A stretch of DNA of 14,865 nt from NBML01 sp029939535 (GTDB taxonomy: Bacteria > Desulfobacterota > Desulfobacteria > Desulfobacterales > Desulfobacteraceae), in assembly GCA_029939535.1 (NCBI GenBank), contig JAOZST010000085.1, forward strand, positions 1-14,865, in the 5' to 3' direction. The position numbers were made by a program, and so were the translations under genes. Below are positions 7,389 to 14,791 of this stretch, piece after piece. The notes beneath the pieces are model-generated. The model was given only the letters and a program-made list of their open reading frames with translations, made no database searches and was not told the DNA's origin. The first letter of the stretch is position 1; every line of letters starts with the position of its first letter.

Positions 7389-8748
7389 TTGCTAAAAAAC
7401 TGTTTTCAAACATTTGGTGATTAATTTGTTTTACATACCCACTTTCTTTTGTAATTTCAATTTTATAGGTGTCCATGGGAAGTGACACAGAAAAATAACC
7501 TGCATAATCTGTGAACACGTTTTGAAGTAAGGAGCCGTCACTGCCATGGTATATAGACACCTGATGTCCCTGGATCTCCTCGCCAGGAGTATAAACTCCG
7601 TTTTTATCATAATCGGAATAAACAATTCCATAAATCGCTGGTTGATCATCCAGGGAATTGGCCTGGCCTACGTCAATGGCTGAATCGGCAACAATTGTTT
7701 TTTCTCTATATATAAATCGAAGTCCTATTCCTGCTTCATCCATGGCCTCAGAAAACAAAATATTGCTTGAAAGAGGGATAAACTCCAGGGCATTTAACAA
7801 TATATCTTCAATAATTTCCAGGACCGGAACCACATCCTCTCTTCGGTCATATCGGGAACGCATAAACGTTTCTTTTACATCTGAGCCTTCATATCCAAAA
7901 ATTTCTGCGCGCTCAAAAGGGGTTTGTTCCTCTCCAGAATCACCCGTTGGTGTATTCAGATAAAGATTGGCTGAATCAGAAAGAATCTGCTGATAAAACA
8001 AAGGAGAATAGGACTCTTTTAAACCAGAAAAACCCGTGAAAAAATTCATCAGCATTGAATCGCTAAGGGTATTTACTGCCAAATATTTTTGGAGGGTTAT
8101 TGGCTCTTTTCTGATTTGATTTATCACGTGCAGCATCTGAATCTGGCTTTTAATCAACGAGGAGGAGGCCAGGGTTAATGTGATAAAATAGGCTCTCTGG
8201 GCTGAATCATCAAGAAGCCCGCTCCTGAATGATGCGCCGGCAATGTCATATTCCACTGAACATATATATCTGGGTTCTGTTCTGCCTGGGTCAAGCTCAT
8301 TTTTAAACAGATTATCCACCACTATCTTGATAGCATCCTTGGGAGCCATGAAATTGAAAAAGGAAATAACGCCTCCTGTTTCTCCCATGATCATATAATC
8401 ATCTTCAGGAGCTACCTGGGCATGGGAATCAACTGCGGACCCGTTATCATCATCGATCAAATTATTATCATGGGCTCTGGAAAAAAGGGAATCTTCTTTT
8501 GTTAAAGGCAAAAAACCGGTTTGAGCTGCTGCATCCAGCCAGGGAAGCTCATCCCTGAGGGTCTGTCTGTCAAAACCCAGGGTCTTTGCATAGGTTAATG
8601 GGTCCCTGCGTATTTCATTAACCAATTCAATTATGTATTCTTCGTCTGCCGAAACTTCATCAAGGGCAATAGACAAAGCCGGCAGACTCAGAAACACTAA
8701 AAGGATGAAGATGAAAAAACCAGGTATATTTCTTACAATTGTTTTCAT
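7363..8748 (-). CDS. Exported protein with two divergent CAP/SCP-like halves and an SdrD-B-like C-terminal domain
   Basis: I chose the ATG at 8748 (461 residues) over an in-frame TTG at 8769 because MKTIVRN starts a complete Sec signal peptide cleaved near SIA-LDE (residue 28). Two related halves follow: IIELVNEIRRDPLTYAKTLG (about 40-59) and the similar IQMLHVINQIRKEPITLQKY begin CAP/SCP-like (PF00188-type) regions. The conserved CAP His/Glu residues look degenerate: RAHDNN and GETGG can be matched in the first half, but the usual GHR site reads EPRY. From about 371, AIYGIVYSDYDKNGVYTPGE starts a beta-sandwich domain of the SdrD-B / carboxypeptidase-regulatory type, with an acidic, possibly Ca-binding loop. 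A periplasmic or surface role is inferred; no enzymatic activity is. No Shine-Dalgarno sequence precedes the ATG. Confidence 0.82.
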   Translation of the reverse strand: MKTIVRNIPGFFIFILLVFLSLPALSIALDEVSADEEYIIELVNEIRRDPLTYAKTLGFDRQTLRDELPWLDAAAQTGFLPLTKEDSLFSRAHDNNLIDDDNGSAVDSHAQVAPEDDYMIMGETGGVISFFNFMAPKDAIKIVVDNLFKNELDPGRTEPRYICSVEYDIAGASFRSGLLDDSAQRAYFITLTLASSSLIKSQIQMLHVINQIRKEPITLQKYLAVNTLSDSMLMNFFTGFSGLKESYSPLFYQQILSDSANLYLNTPTGDSGEEQTPFERAEIFGYEGSDVKETFMRSRYDRREDVVPVLEIIEDILLNALEFIPLSSNILFSEAMDEAGIGLRFIYREKTIVADSAIDVGQANSLDDQPAIYGIVYSDYDKNGVYTPGEEIQGHQVSIYHGSDGSLLQNVFTDYAGYFSVSLPMDTYKIEITKESGYVKQINHQMFENSFLAIDISSFEQ

Positions 8749-8764
8749 AATAAATTTATACAAA

Positions 8765-8780
8765 AGCAATTACCATGCCA
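8765..8780 (-). promoter_or_regulatory. Candidate sigma-54 (-24/-12) promoter of the CAP-protein gene
   Basis: On the minus strand the bases read TGGCATG-GTAA-TTGCT, differing from the consensus TGGCACG-N4-TTGCA at one -24 position and the last base. GG is at 8779-8778 and GC at 8767-8766, with the correct 12-bp offset. The start site would lie near 8755, only about 7 nt before the ATG at 8748, so the transcript would be almost leaderless. A competing sigma-70 reading (TTGGCA, 15 bp, TATAAA) overlaps but has short spacing. An NtrC-class activator is encoded about 2.2 kb upstream. Confidence 0.6.
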
Positions 8781-8824
8781 AAGACAAATGCTGTAAAATA
8801 ACAAGCAGTTATAAATCTTATGGC

Positions 8825-8852
8825 CACTGGTATTGTCTAAAAACAACCAGTG
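8825..8852. promoter_or_regulatory. Inverted repeat upstream of the CAP-protein gene, candidate activator site
   Basis: Perfect 7-bp arms CACTGGT (8825-8831) and ACCAGTG (8846-8852) flank 14 bp that contain a further short TTGT/ACAA pair. The repeat lies about 70-98 bp upstream of the predicted sigma-54 start, within the usual range for an enhancer site of an NtrC-type activator. It also lies just after the stop of the TonB receptor gene (8871), but no T-run follows, so a rho-independent terminator is less likely. Confidence 0.4.
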
Positions 8853-8870
8853 CTTGACAGATGTAAACAG

Positions 8871-10889
8871 CTACCAGCTCATTTTTAAAACAACAGCCCC
8901 ACTAAATGAATCATACCTATTTATTGAATAAAGGCCTGGTGTGTCATGCCGGCTATTAAACAGGTTGTTCAAATGAATCCCCAGATCAAAGGGGAACAGA
9001 TCTCTAACCAATAGATTCAGATCAAACACCCATACATCATCATAGTTTTTTGTTATGTCCTGGGTTGGATAATATATTGTCCTTTCTGAAAAATATTTTA
9101 GTTCAGGCACAAGGATAATATTTTTTGTTATATTCCAGGCTGCTGAAAAATTAAACATGATCGGGGCTCCCGGATCATATTCATAATTCAATTCCTGATA
9201 ATGTTTGATAATTTCACCATCCTCATCAATAAATGAATAATCGTTATAAAAATAGGTTTCATCAGGCCCCTTGGAATCCAGCATTGTGATATTCCCGGAA
9301 ATCTTTAAATTATCTGTAAGATTTAGATCAAATTCCAGTTCAGCCCCATCAATGGTCTGGGAGTTGGGAGTTGAAAGGCCGGCTCCTGCATAGCGGTCTT
9401 CAATTACATGGTTATCAATTTTATTTCGAAACAGAGTAAGAGCGGCTTTTTTATTATTGGATTTCCAGGCCAGCTGAAAATTTACACTTTTGATCTCCTC
9501 AAGGGAACTGCCTCCATATTCATCCAATTGTTTTGCAAAGGGGGTTCTATAGGCCGTGCCGTATATGGATTTGAATATATAATCAGAAAAATTCCAGGCA
9601 AACCCTGCACTATAACTTGTTTTAGCCTCATACTGGTCATGGTCATCATACCTGGCACCTGCCCATAGCTCAAGACGTTCAACTTTATGCCTGTATTGCC
9701 CAAAAATTGAAAGCAGTTCATTCTCAAAATCGGATTGTTCAACTTCCGGTAAAAAATATAAATTTTCAGGAATAAAAAAGTCCGGGTAAAAGCTCTTAAA
9801 GACAGTGATGGCATTGTATCTGTCTTTTCTCCATGAGGTGCCCAGGGTGGCAAGGCCGTTGGCTGCGAATAGAGATTTGTCATATATCAATTCTCCAAAA
9901 ACAGATTCTTCCTTTTGACTGAATTCCCTGTCAACGATCCCATGGTCCAGATCAGTCCCGGAAAAATACCCTGTAAACCTTATTCCGGAATCCATATCAA
10001 TATTCTTTGAGGCTTCTATCTTAAAATTATAAATTGAAGAGGATATGGTTTCTTCCCAATTATAATTTTTCTCCCAGTCTGAAACAGCAAAAGCATTTTT
10101 TGAATCTGAAATCCTGGCAGACAGTGTCAGCCAGTCATCCAGGGAAATACTGGAATACAGTTCAACATAAGTTGAATCATCCACCACACCGGAACCATAT
10201 CTTGTATCAATTGGTTCTGGAATGATTCCATCATTCCAGAAACGTTTCACATTGAAATTATTGTCATCTTCTTTTGCAGACAATCCTGAGACAGACAAAA
10301 AAGAAGACCAGGCTTGTTTTTTAATTCCATAATTGAGATACGCCCCTTTTTCCTGATCAAGAGAAGAATAAAGACCTCCAGTTTCCAGTCCCTGGAAATC
10401 CATACCGGTCATTGGAACAACATTCACAACACCGGCAAAGGCATTTGGCCCCCACAGGACAGATCCTGTTCCTCGTATAACTTCAATCCGTTTGACAGAG
10501 GCCAGTGATATTTCACGATCAATCATATAGCTGGATTTCTGCACACCTGATCCAACAGGTATTATATCATAGAGAAAAAGAACAGAATCAGGTACTCCCC
10601 TTAAATAAGGAGCAGAACCTTTTTCATTTTTTTCAACATAAAATCCTGTGACATCATCCAGGGACTGGGCAATTGTAAATGCTCCTTTTTTTTCAAATTC
10701 CTCCCGGGTTATCACCTGGGCAATGGCCGGCGCACTCCAGGCGGCCTCTTCTTTTTTTGAGGCAATGGAAAGGACTTCCAGGTCCTCTCCCACAAACATC
10801 AGCATTGTATCGGAAGCCAATACTCCGGATACCCATAAAAGGATAACGGCTGCCATTAAAATAATTTTTCGATTCATCATTGAAAACAT
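8871..10889 (-). CDS. TonB-dependent outer-membrane receptor
   Basis: This 672-residue protein has a signal peptide ending near VLA-SDT (residue 26). The region after it, EDLEVLSIASKKEE, could serve as a TonB box. The plug domain (about 48-160) contains AIAQVITREEFEKKG, LRGVPDSVLFLYD, and VKRIEVIRGTGSVLWGPNAF with the family's RGxGSxLWGxNA motif. A long beta-barrel domain follows, ending in a terminal aromatic residue (LKMSW), the usual signal for barrel assembly. Such receptors import iron chelates, cobalamin, heme or sugars with TonB/ExbBD energy; nothing visible identifies the ligand. The gene follows the response regulator after 40 bp and is probably co-transcribed with it. The start at 10889 is directly preceded by a TAA in the same frame that closes a possible 10-codon reading frame. 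Confidence 0.93.
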   Translation of the reverse strand: MFSMMNRKIILMAAVILLWVSGVLASDTMLMFVGEDLEVLSIASKKEEAAWSAPAIAQVITREEFEKKGAFTIAQSLDDVTGFYVEKNEKGSAPYLRGVPDSVLFLYDIIPVGSGVQKSSYMIDREISLASVKRIEVIRGTGSVLWGPNAFAGVVNVVPMTGMDFQGLETGGLYSSLDQEKGAYLNYGIKKQAWSSFLSVSGLSAKEDDNNFNVKRFWNDGIIPEPIDTRYGSGVVDDSTYVELYSSISLDDWLTLSARISDSKNAFAVSDWEKNYNWEETISSSIYNFKIEASKNIDMDSGIRFTGYFSGTDLDHGIVDREFSQKEESVFGELIYDKSLFAANGLATLGTSWRKDRYNAITVFKSFYPDFFIPENLYFLPEVEQSDFENELLSIFGQYRHKVERLELWAGARYDDHDQYEAKTSYSAGFAWNFSDYIFKSIYGTAYRTPFAKQLDEYGGSSLEEIKSVNFQLAWKSNNKKAALTLFRNKIDNHVIEDRYAGAGLSTPNSQTIDGAELEFDLNLTDNLKISGNITMLDSKGPDETYFYNDYSFIDEDGEIIKHYQELNYEYDPGAPIMFNFSAAWNITKNIILVPELKYFSERTIYYPTQDITKNYDDVWVFDLNLLVRDLFPFDLGIHLNNLFNSRHDTPGLYSINRYDSFSGAVVLKMSW

Positions 10890-10922
10890 TTATTTACTCG
10901 CCATCTGCTGTTTATTCGCCAT
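10890..10922 (-). CDS. Possible 10-codon leader peptide ending at the TonB receptor start
   Basis: ATG at 10922 opens MANKQQMASK and stops with TAA at 10892-10890, immediately before the receptor ATG and in the same frame. It arises from the local 18-bp duplication. The Shine-Dalgarno support is poor (an AGGG about 12 nt upstream). Translation of this frame could deliver ribosomes to the receptor start, but chance is equally plausible. Confidence 0.2.
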   Translation of the reverse strand: MANKQQMASK

Positions 10923-10935
10923 ATGCTGTTTATTC
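10900..10935. repeat. 18-bp tandem duplication at the regulator/receptor junction
   Basis: Two adjacent 18-bp copies (10900-10917 and 10918-10935) differ at one base, and a degenerate part of a third follows at 10890-10899. Because the unit is six codons long and contains the regulator's terminal GAA-TAA, the stop codon recurs in frame (TAA, TAA, then TAA again after GAG). The duplication lengthens the gap between the two genes and leaves the encoded protein unchanged. Confidence 0.9.
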
Positions 10936-12279
10936 ACCCTCGACATTTTTCATGAGCACCCTGAACTTTGCCCGGCTTAATCCCAAAAGTTTTGCAGCCG
11001 AGGTCTGATTATTACCCGCTGCCTGTAAAGCCTGAATAACAAGGCTTTTTTGAACCTGATAAAATTGAACCCCTCCGGGAGGTAATTTAATCGCAATATT
11101 TTTTGTTCTCTCGGGCTTGTCTGTTCTTAAAAAAGAAAGGGTTTCCGATGTAATCCTTGCTGTATCCCTTGTGAGGATAATGCACCTTTCAATAACATTG
11201 GCAAGTTCACGAACATTTCCAGGCCATGGATATTCCTTTAATTTCTGGCAGGCTCCTTCCGTAATGATATGGTTTTTTCCAAAGGAGACAAGGTTTATCA
11301 GGTGCTTTGCAAGGGGGACAATATCCTCGGATCTCTGACGTAGAGGCGGAATGATAATGGGGAAAACATTGATTCTGTAAAAAAGATCCTGACGGAATTT
11401 TTTTTGGGCCACCATTGCTTCCAGGTTTTTATTGGTGGCGCAGATCACCCGCACATCAACCGGTATTTCTTCATTCCCCCCGACCCTTTGAAATCTTTTC
11501 TCCTGGAGTGCCCGCAACAGTTTTGCCTGGGAGTCCAGGGGAAGATCGCCTATTTCATCCAGGAACAGTGTTCCTTTTGTAGCAAATTCAAATTTCCCCT
11601 TTGTTCTGGAGGCAGCCCCGGTAAATGCTCCTTTTTCATATCCAAACAATTCAGACTCCACCAGGTTGGCAGATATTGCCGCACAGTTTACCGGAACAAA
11701 TCTATTATTACTCCTCAAACTCCGGGTATGAATATACCTTGCAATGAGTTCTTTACCAGTGCCGGATTCACCTGAAATTAAAACAGCCGTATCAACACCG
11801 GCCACATTTGCAGCCAGGTCCACCACATTTTTCATGCCCCTTGATTTATAAATAAGTGTACGGTCTGGATCTGATTTTTCAAGCTCCTGTTTCATCTCCC
11901 GGTTTTCCGTAATAAGATGTCCTATCTTCAATGCTCTCTGAACGGCAACCTGTATTTTTACATCATCAAAGGGTTTGGTGATATAGTCAACCGCTCCATG
12001 CTGCATCATTTCAACGGCTGAATCAATGGTTGCAAAGGCCGTTATAAATACCACAGGCGTAAGGACACCCTTTTCTTTCATGCTTACTATCAATTCCTTC
12101 CCGTCCATCTCGGGCATTTTTATATCTGAAATCACAAGGTCATAAGTACTGTCCATGAGCTTTGTTAAAGCCTCTTTCCCATCTTGGGCCTGGTCAATTA
12201 CATATCCTTTTCTCTCCAGCATTATGGATAAAAGGGTTCTTATTTTTTCTTCGTCATCTATTACAAGTATTCGGGTCAT
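10930..12279 (-). CDS. NtrC/AtoC-class sigma-54-dependent response regulator
   Basis: This 449-residue protein has three domains. The N-terminal receiver has Asp8-Asp9, phospho-acceptor Asp52 (SDIKMP), Thr80 and Lys102 (TKPFDD). The AAA+ domain has Walker A GESGTGKE (170-177), GAFTGA (217-222), which contacts sigma-54, and Walker B GTLFLDEIG (236-244). The C-terminal Fis-type helix-turn-helix (about 408-446) includes GNNQTSAAKLLGLSR. All residues needed for phosphorylation, ATP hydrolysis and sigma-54 contact appear intact. It follows the kinase gene after 5 bp, so it is its cognate partner. Expected targets are -24/-12 promoters, and two candidates lie in this window upstream of the CAP-protein and RTX genes. 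Confidence 0.95.
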   Translation of the reverse strand: MTRILVIDDEEKIRTLLSIMLERKGYVIDQAQDGKEALTKLMDSTYDLVISDIKMPEMDGKELIVSMKEKGVLTPVVFITAFATIDSAVEMMQHGAVDYITKPFDDVKIQVAVQRALKIGHLITENREMKQELEKSDPDRTLIYKSRGMKNVVDLAANVAGVDTAVLISGESGTGKELIARYIHTRSLRSNNRFVPVNCAAISANLVESELFGYEKGAFTGAASRTKGKFEFATKGTLFLDEIGDLPLDSQAKLLRALQEKRFQRVGGNEEIPVDVRVICATNKNLEAMVAQKKFRQDLFYRINVFPIIIPPLRQRSEDIVPLAKHLINLVSFGKNHIITEGACQKLKEYPWPGNVRELANVIERCIILTRDTARITSETLSFLRTDKPERTKNIAIKLPPGGVQFYQVQKSLVIQALQAAGNNQTSAAKLLGLSRAKFRVLMKNVEGE

Positions 12280-12284
12280 TATTC

Positions 12285-13703
12285 TTACAAAACCTCTATG
12301 TTTTTATTGTCAATATCTGAAAAAATAATAAGGGCAAACAATGATCCGCCCTGTTCCATGCTTTCAACTATTATACTTCCTCCATGGGCTTTTACGACCT
12401 GGTCTGCAAAGGCAAGCCCAAGCCCGGTGCCTTTGGCTTTTGTTGTATGAAAAGGTTCGAAAATTTTCTTCTGCTGCTCTTTTGATATACCATCTCCCTG
12501 ATCCCTGACCTCAAGTATCCATTTTTTACCCTTGATAACAATTGAAATATCAACAACCCCTTTTCCATTATTGGCTTCACAGGCATTTTTTATTATATTG
12601 CTTATCGCCCTGGAAAGAAGATCAAAGTCTGTTTCTGCATAAAAAGGTCTGTCCGGTATTGATGAATTAATTTTAATATCCGTTAAATTGCATTGAATTT
12701 CAAAACCTATCACAACTTGATAAACAAGTCTGTTTAAATCCGTAATTTCAAAATTTGGTTTTGCCGGACGTGCAAACATTAAAAAGCTTTCAATAAGATC
12801 ATTAAGCGCCTCAATTTCTTCTTCTGCATAGTTTAAGGCCATGTTGTCTTCAGATATATCCAGATCTGTCTTCAGCATCTGAATAGAGCTTTTAATAATG
12901 GCAAGGGGATTTTTTACCTCATGGGCTATCATCATTGAAAATTTACCCATCTCAGCAAGGGTTTCCTGTTTCGCCATTTTCTCATGGGCCTGGACAAGGA
13001 TTTTCCTTCCCCTTGCCAGGGAATCCAGCATCTCATTAAAGGCATCTGCAAGTTTTTTTGTTTCCGGGCTAGCCCCTGGAATAGCTCTGATGGAACGATT
13101 ACCCATTGAAACTTTCCTTGCAGTCTGTACCAGTGAAATAATGGGAGACACAAGAGATCTGGATATAAAATAAAATATTATACATGAAAAAATGGTAAGC
13201 CCCAGAGCAATCAACACAAACCTTTGCTTCATGGCTTTAATTAAATCCCTGATCCCTTTAGTGGAATATTTAACCTTTACAACTCCTATCCGGCTGGTGC
13301 CAGGTTGCTCCCCGATCAATTCCATGCCAAGAGCTCCATCTTGTGCCTCAGCTAACATAACATTTTTTTCAATTATCTTAAAAGGTCCTCCCATCTCTTT
13401 TATTACACTGACAAGTGCTCTGCCTTCTGAATTTTCTATTTCAACACCTGCAACATCATTCTCATCCAGCAGGCTCTTGGAAAGCCCTTTTAAAAGATAA
13501 CTTTCATCTATAAGAATTCCAAGTTCGGCATTCATGGCAAGATAGTTAGTCATAAATTCCATTCGCTGATTAAATCTCAATGTAACAAATTGGTTTATGA
13601 TTCCAACGCCAATATATCCCAGTGTAAAAGTCGAGGCACTGATAAGAAGCACTGCAGCGGAAAGAACCCTTGCATGTATACCCATGTTTTTAAAAAACTG
13701 CAC
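12285..13703 (-). CDS. Membrane sensor histidine kinase (HAMP, HisKA, HATPase)
   Basis: This 472-residue kinase has two transmembrane helices (about 11-36 and 162-181) that enclose a periplasmic sensor region of some 125 residues. A HAMP linker follows (about 182-235), then a dimerisation domain with the phospho-acceptor His261 in HEVKNP. The ATP-binding domain has the N box (IIKNACEA), G1 box (DQGDGIS) and G2 box (GTGLGLAF). It is a typical NtrB-like class kinase that pairs with sigma-54 regulators. The periplasmic region has no recognisable sequence family to me. The gene is 2 bp from the upstream substrate-binding protein gene and 5 bp from the regulator gene, which supports a single sensing unit. 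Confidence 0.94.
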   Translation of the reverse strand: MQFFKNMGIHARVLSAAVLLISASTFTLGYIGVGIINQFVTLRFNQRMEFMTNYLAMNAELGILIDESYLLKGLSKSLLDENDVAGVEIENSEGRALVSVIKEMGGPFKIIEKNVMLAEAQDGALGMELIGEQPGTSRIGVVKVKYSTKGIRDLIKAMKQRFVLIALGLTIFSCIIFYFISRSLVSPIISLVQTARKVSMGNRSIRAIPGASPETKKLADAFNEMLDSLARGRKILVQAHEKMAKQETLAEMGKFSMMIAHEVKNPLAIIKSSIQMLKTDLDISEDNMALNYAEEEIEALNDLIESFLMFARPAKPNFEITDLNRLVYQVVIGFEIQCNLTDIKINSSIPDRPFYAETDFDLLSRAISNIIKNACEANNGKGVVDISIVIKGKKWILEVRDQGDGISKEQQKKIFEPFHTTKAKGTGLGLAFADQVVKAHGGSIIVESMEQGGSLFALIIFSDIDNKNIEVL

Positions 13704-13705
13704 AC

Positions 13706-14605
13706 TTACTCCCTCACCTTAATACCAATTTTATCAGTCATTTTTTCATTGACAGTTTTATGAAATACAGGGGGTTCCTTACGGCATTCCCCTTTTTTAA
13801 GATATAATTCAATTTTCCCTGCTGTCTGACCTCCTAATTTCCTATAATCAAATTCAAAAGAAAAAAAAGCCCCTGATCTTATAAAAAAAGGATTATAGCC
13901 AATAACTCCTTTTTTATGATACAGTCCTTGTTTTACAATGTACTGAATTATTTTTTCTGATATTATGGTTTTATCTGGAATCATCCATAGACAATCGATT
14001 CTGTTCCAATTGTTTTTTATAACCTTTGGAATTTCAATTTTAGAATCCACATATAACGGGACAATGGTCAGGCCGTTTTCTTTTGCAGCTATAGAAGCTT
14101 CTTTATAAAACCATTCATTAAAAGCAGCATCAAATATCAGCCCGATATTTTTTAATTCCGGAAAAGTACCTGAAATTTCCTGTACCTGGATTTCCACTGG
14201 AATTTGCAGGGAAATACCGCATGCTTTATCCATTTTTTTAATAATATTTCCAGGATTCAGGACTGCGGTATACATCTTTGGAAGCTCGTTTCCTCCATCC
14301 AACCCCCATATAAGCTTTGCGGCCTCCGGCCCGATTGCAACATACAGGGCATAGGGTTCATTGGTAAGCTGGGGAATAATTTTTTGGTTGTCTGTTTTGC
14401 TGGAAAGAAAAAAAGGACTGATTTTATTAAAATCTTTATTAATGCTATCATTGATTCCTTCTAAAACCTCCAGGTAAGGCCTTATCCTGGTGGAAACAAC
14501 AACAGCAATGTTATTTGAATTACTGGGAAAGGATGTATCAGGGAATAAAAACAGGCACCCTGAAAAAAAAATAAAAAAAAGATATGTATACGTTACTTTA
14601 TGCAT
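13706..14605 (-). CDS. Periplasmic substrate-binding protein, ABC_sub_bind type, likely sensory
   Basis: The ATG at 14605 gives 299 residues and a hydrophobic signal (about 6-24). A longer GTG start at 14668 is possible but begins inside the 25-bp repeats and puts 21 odd residues before the signal peptide. A weak lipobox (FSG-C) is present, so lipoprotein anchoring is possible. The fold pattern of the uncharacterised ABC substrate-binding family (PF04392/COG2984 type) shows as an initial beta strand (NNIAVVVST), ALYVAIGPEAAKLIW, IGLIFDAAFNEWF, and PLYVDSKIEI. No permease or ATPase gene is nearby; the gene abuts the histidine kinase by 2 bp. I infer that it senses a ligand for the kinase. The ligand cannot be told from the sequence; some relatives are linked to tryptophan or other amino acids. 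Confidence 0.82.
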   Translation of the reverse strand: MHKVTYTYLFFIFFSGCLFLFPDTSFPSNSNNIAVVVSTRIRPYLEVLEGINDSINKDFNKISPFFLSSKTDNQKIIPQLTNEPYALYVAIGPEAAKLIWGLDGGNELPKMYTAVLNPGNIIKKMDKACGISLQIPVEIQVQEISGTFPELKNIGLIFDAAFNEWFYKEASIAAKENGLTIVPLYVDSKIEIPKVIKNNWNRIDCLWMIPDKTIISEKIIQYIVKQGLYHKKGVIGYNPFFIRSGAFFSFEFDYRKLGGQTAGKIELYLKKGECRKEPPVFHKTVNEKMTDKIGIKVRE

Positions 14606-14652
14606 CCAGGGTTCCACAATAATTAATTCTACAGCCTCTCCTGCCACTACAC

Positions 14653-14727
14653 ATATGCAAACTTCCACATGAAGTCAATATGCAAACTTCCACATGAAGT
14701 CAATATGAAAACTTCCACATGAAGTCA
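14653..14727. repeat. Three tandem 25-bp repeats with an internal dyad, upstream of the sensor operon
   Basis: Contiguous copies lie at 14653-14677, 14678-14702 and 14703-14727; only the third differs, by one base. Each contains the dyad ACTTC-CACAT-GAAGT (14661-14675, 14686-14700, 14711-14725). On the minus strand a TTGACT, like a -35 hexamer, overlaps each dyad edge, though the corresponding -10 hexamers (TATTGA, TATGTG) are poor. The array lies about 48-122 bp upstream of the chosen start of the substrate-binding protein gene. Because 25 is not a multiple of three and copies are contiguous, the repeats are neither a coding repeat nor a CRISPR. A binding array for a regulator is the simplest guess. 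Confidence 0.85.
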
Positions 14728-14791
14728 AGAGGATGCTCAGCCAGGATGTTTTATGTCCAAGGGTTTTAAAATCTTTTGAGTGTAACCAAAA

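Noticed and set aside
7047..7424. Plus-strand 125-codon frame opposite the unknown gene
   Set aside because: Cys-rich and aromatic composition typical of a shadow; the minus-strand frame has a better protein-like composition and lies in a run of minus-strand genes.
8749..8769. Longer CAP-protein start at the TTG 8769
   Set aside because: It has no Shine-Dalgarno sequence, overlaps the candidate -12 element, and the ATG at 8748 yields a clean signal peptide.
14606..14668. Longer start (GTG 14668) of the substrate-binding protein
   Set aside because: It begins inside the 25-bp repeat array and would put 21 non-signal residues before the hydrophobic export signal.
14653..14727. CRISPR array
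   Set aside because: The three 25-bp copies are contiguous with no spacers, and there are no cas genes.
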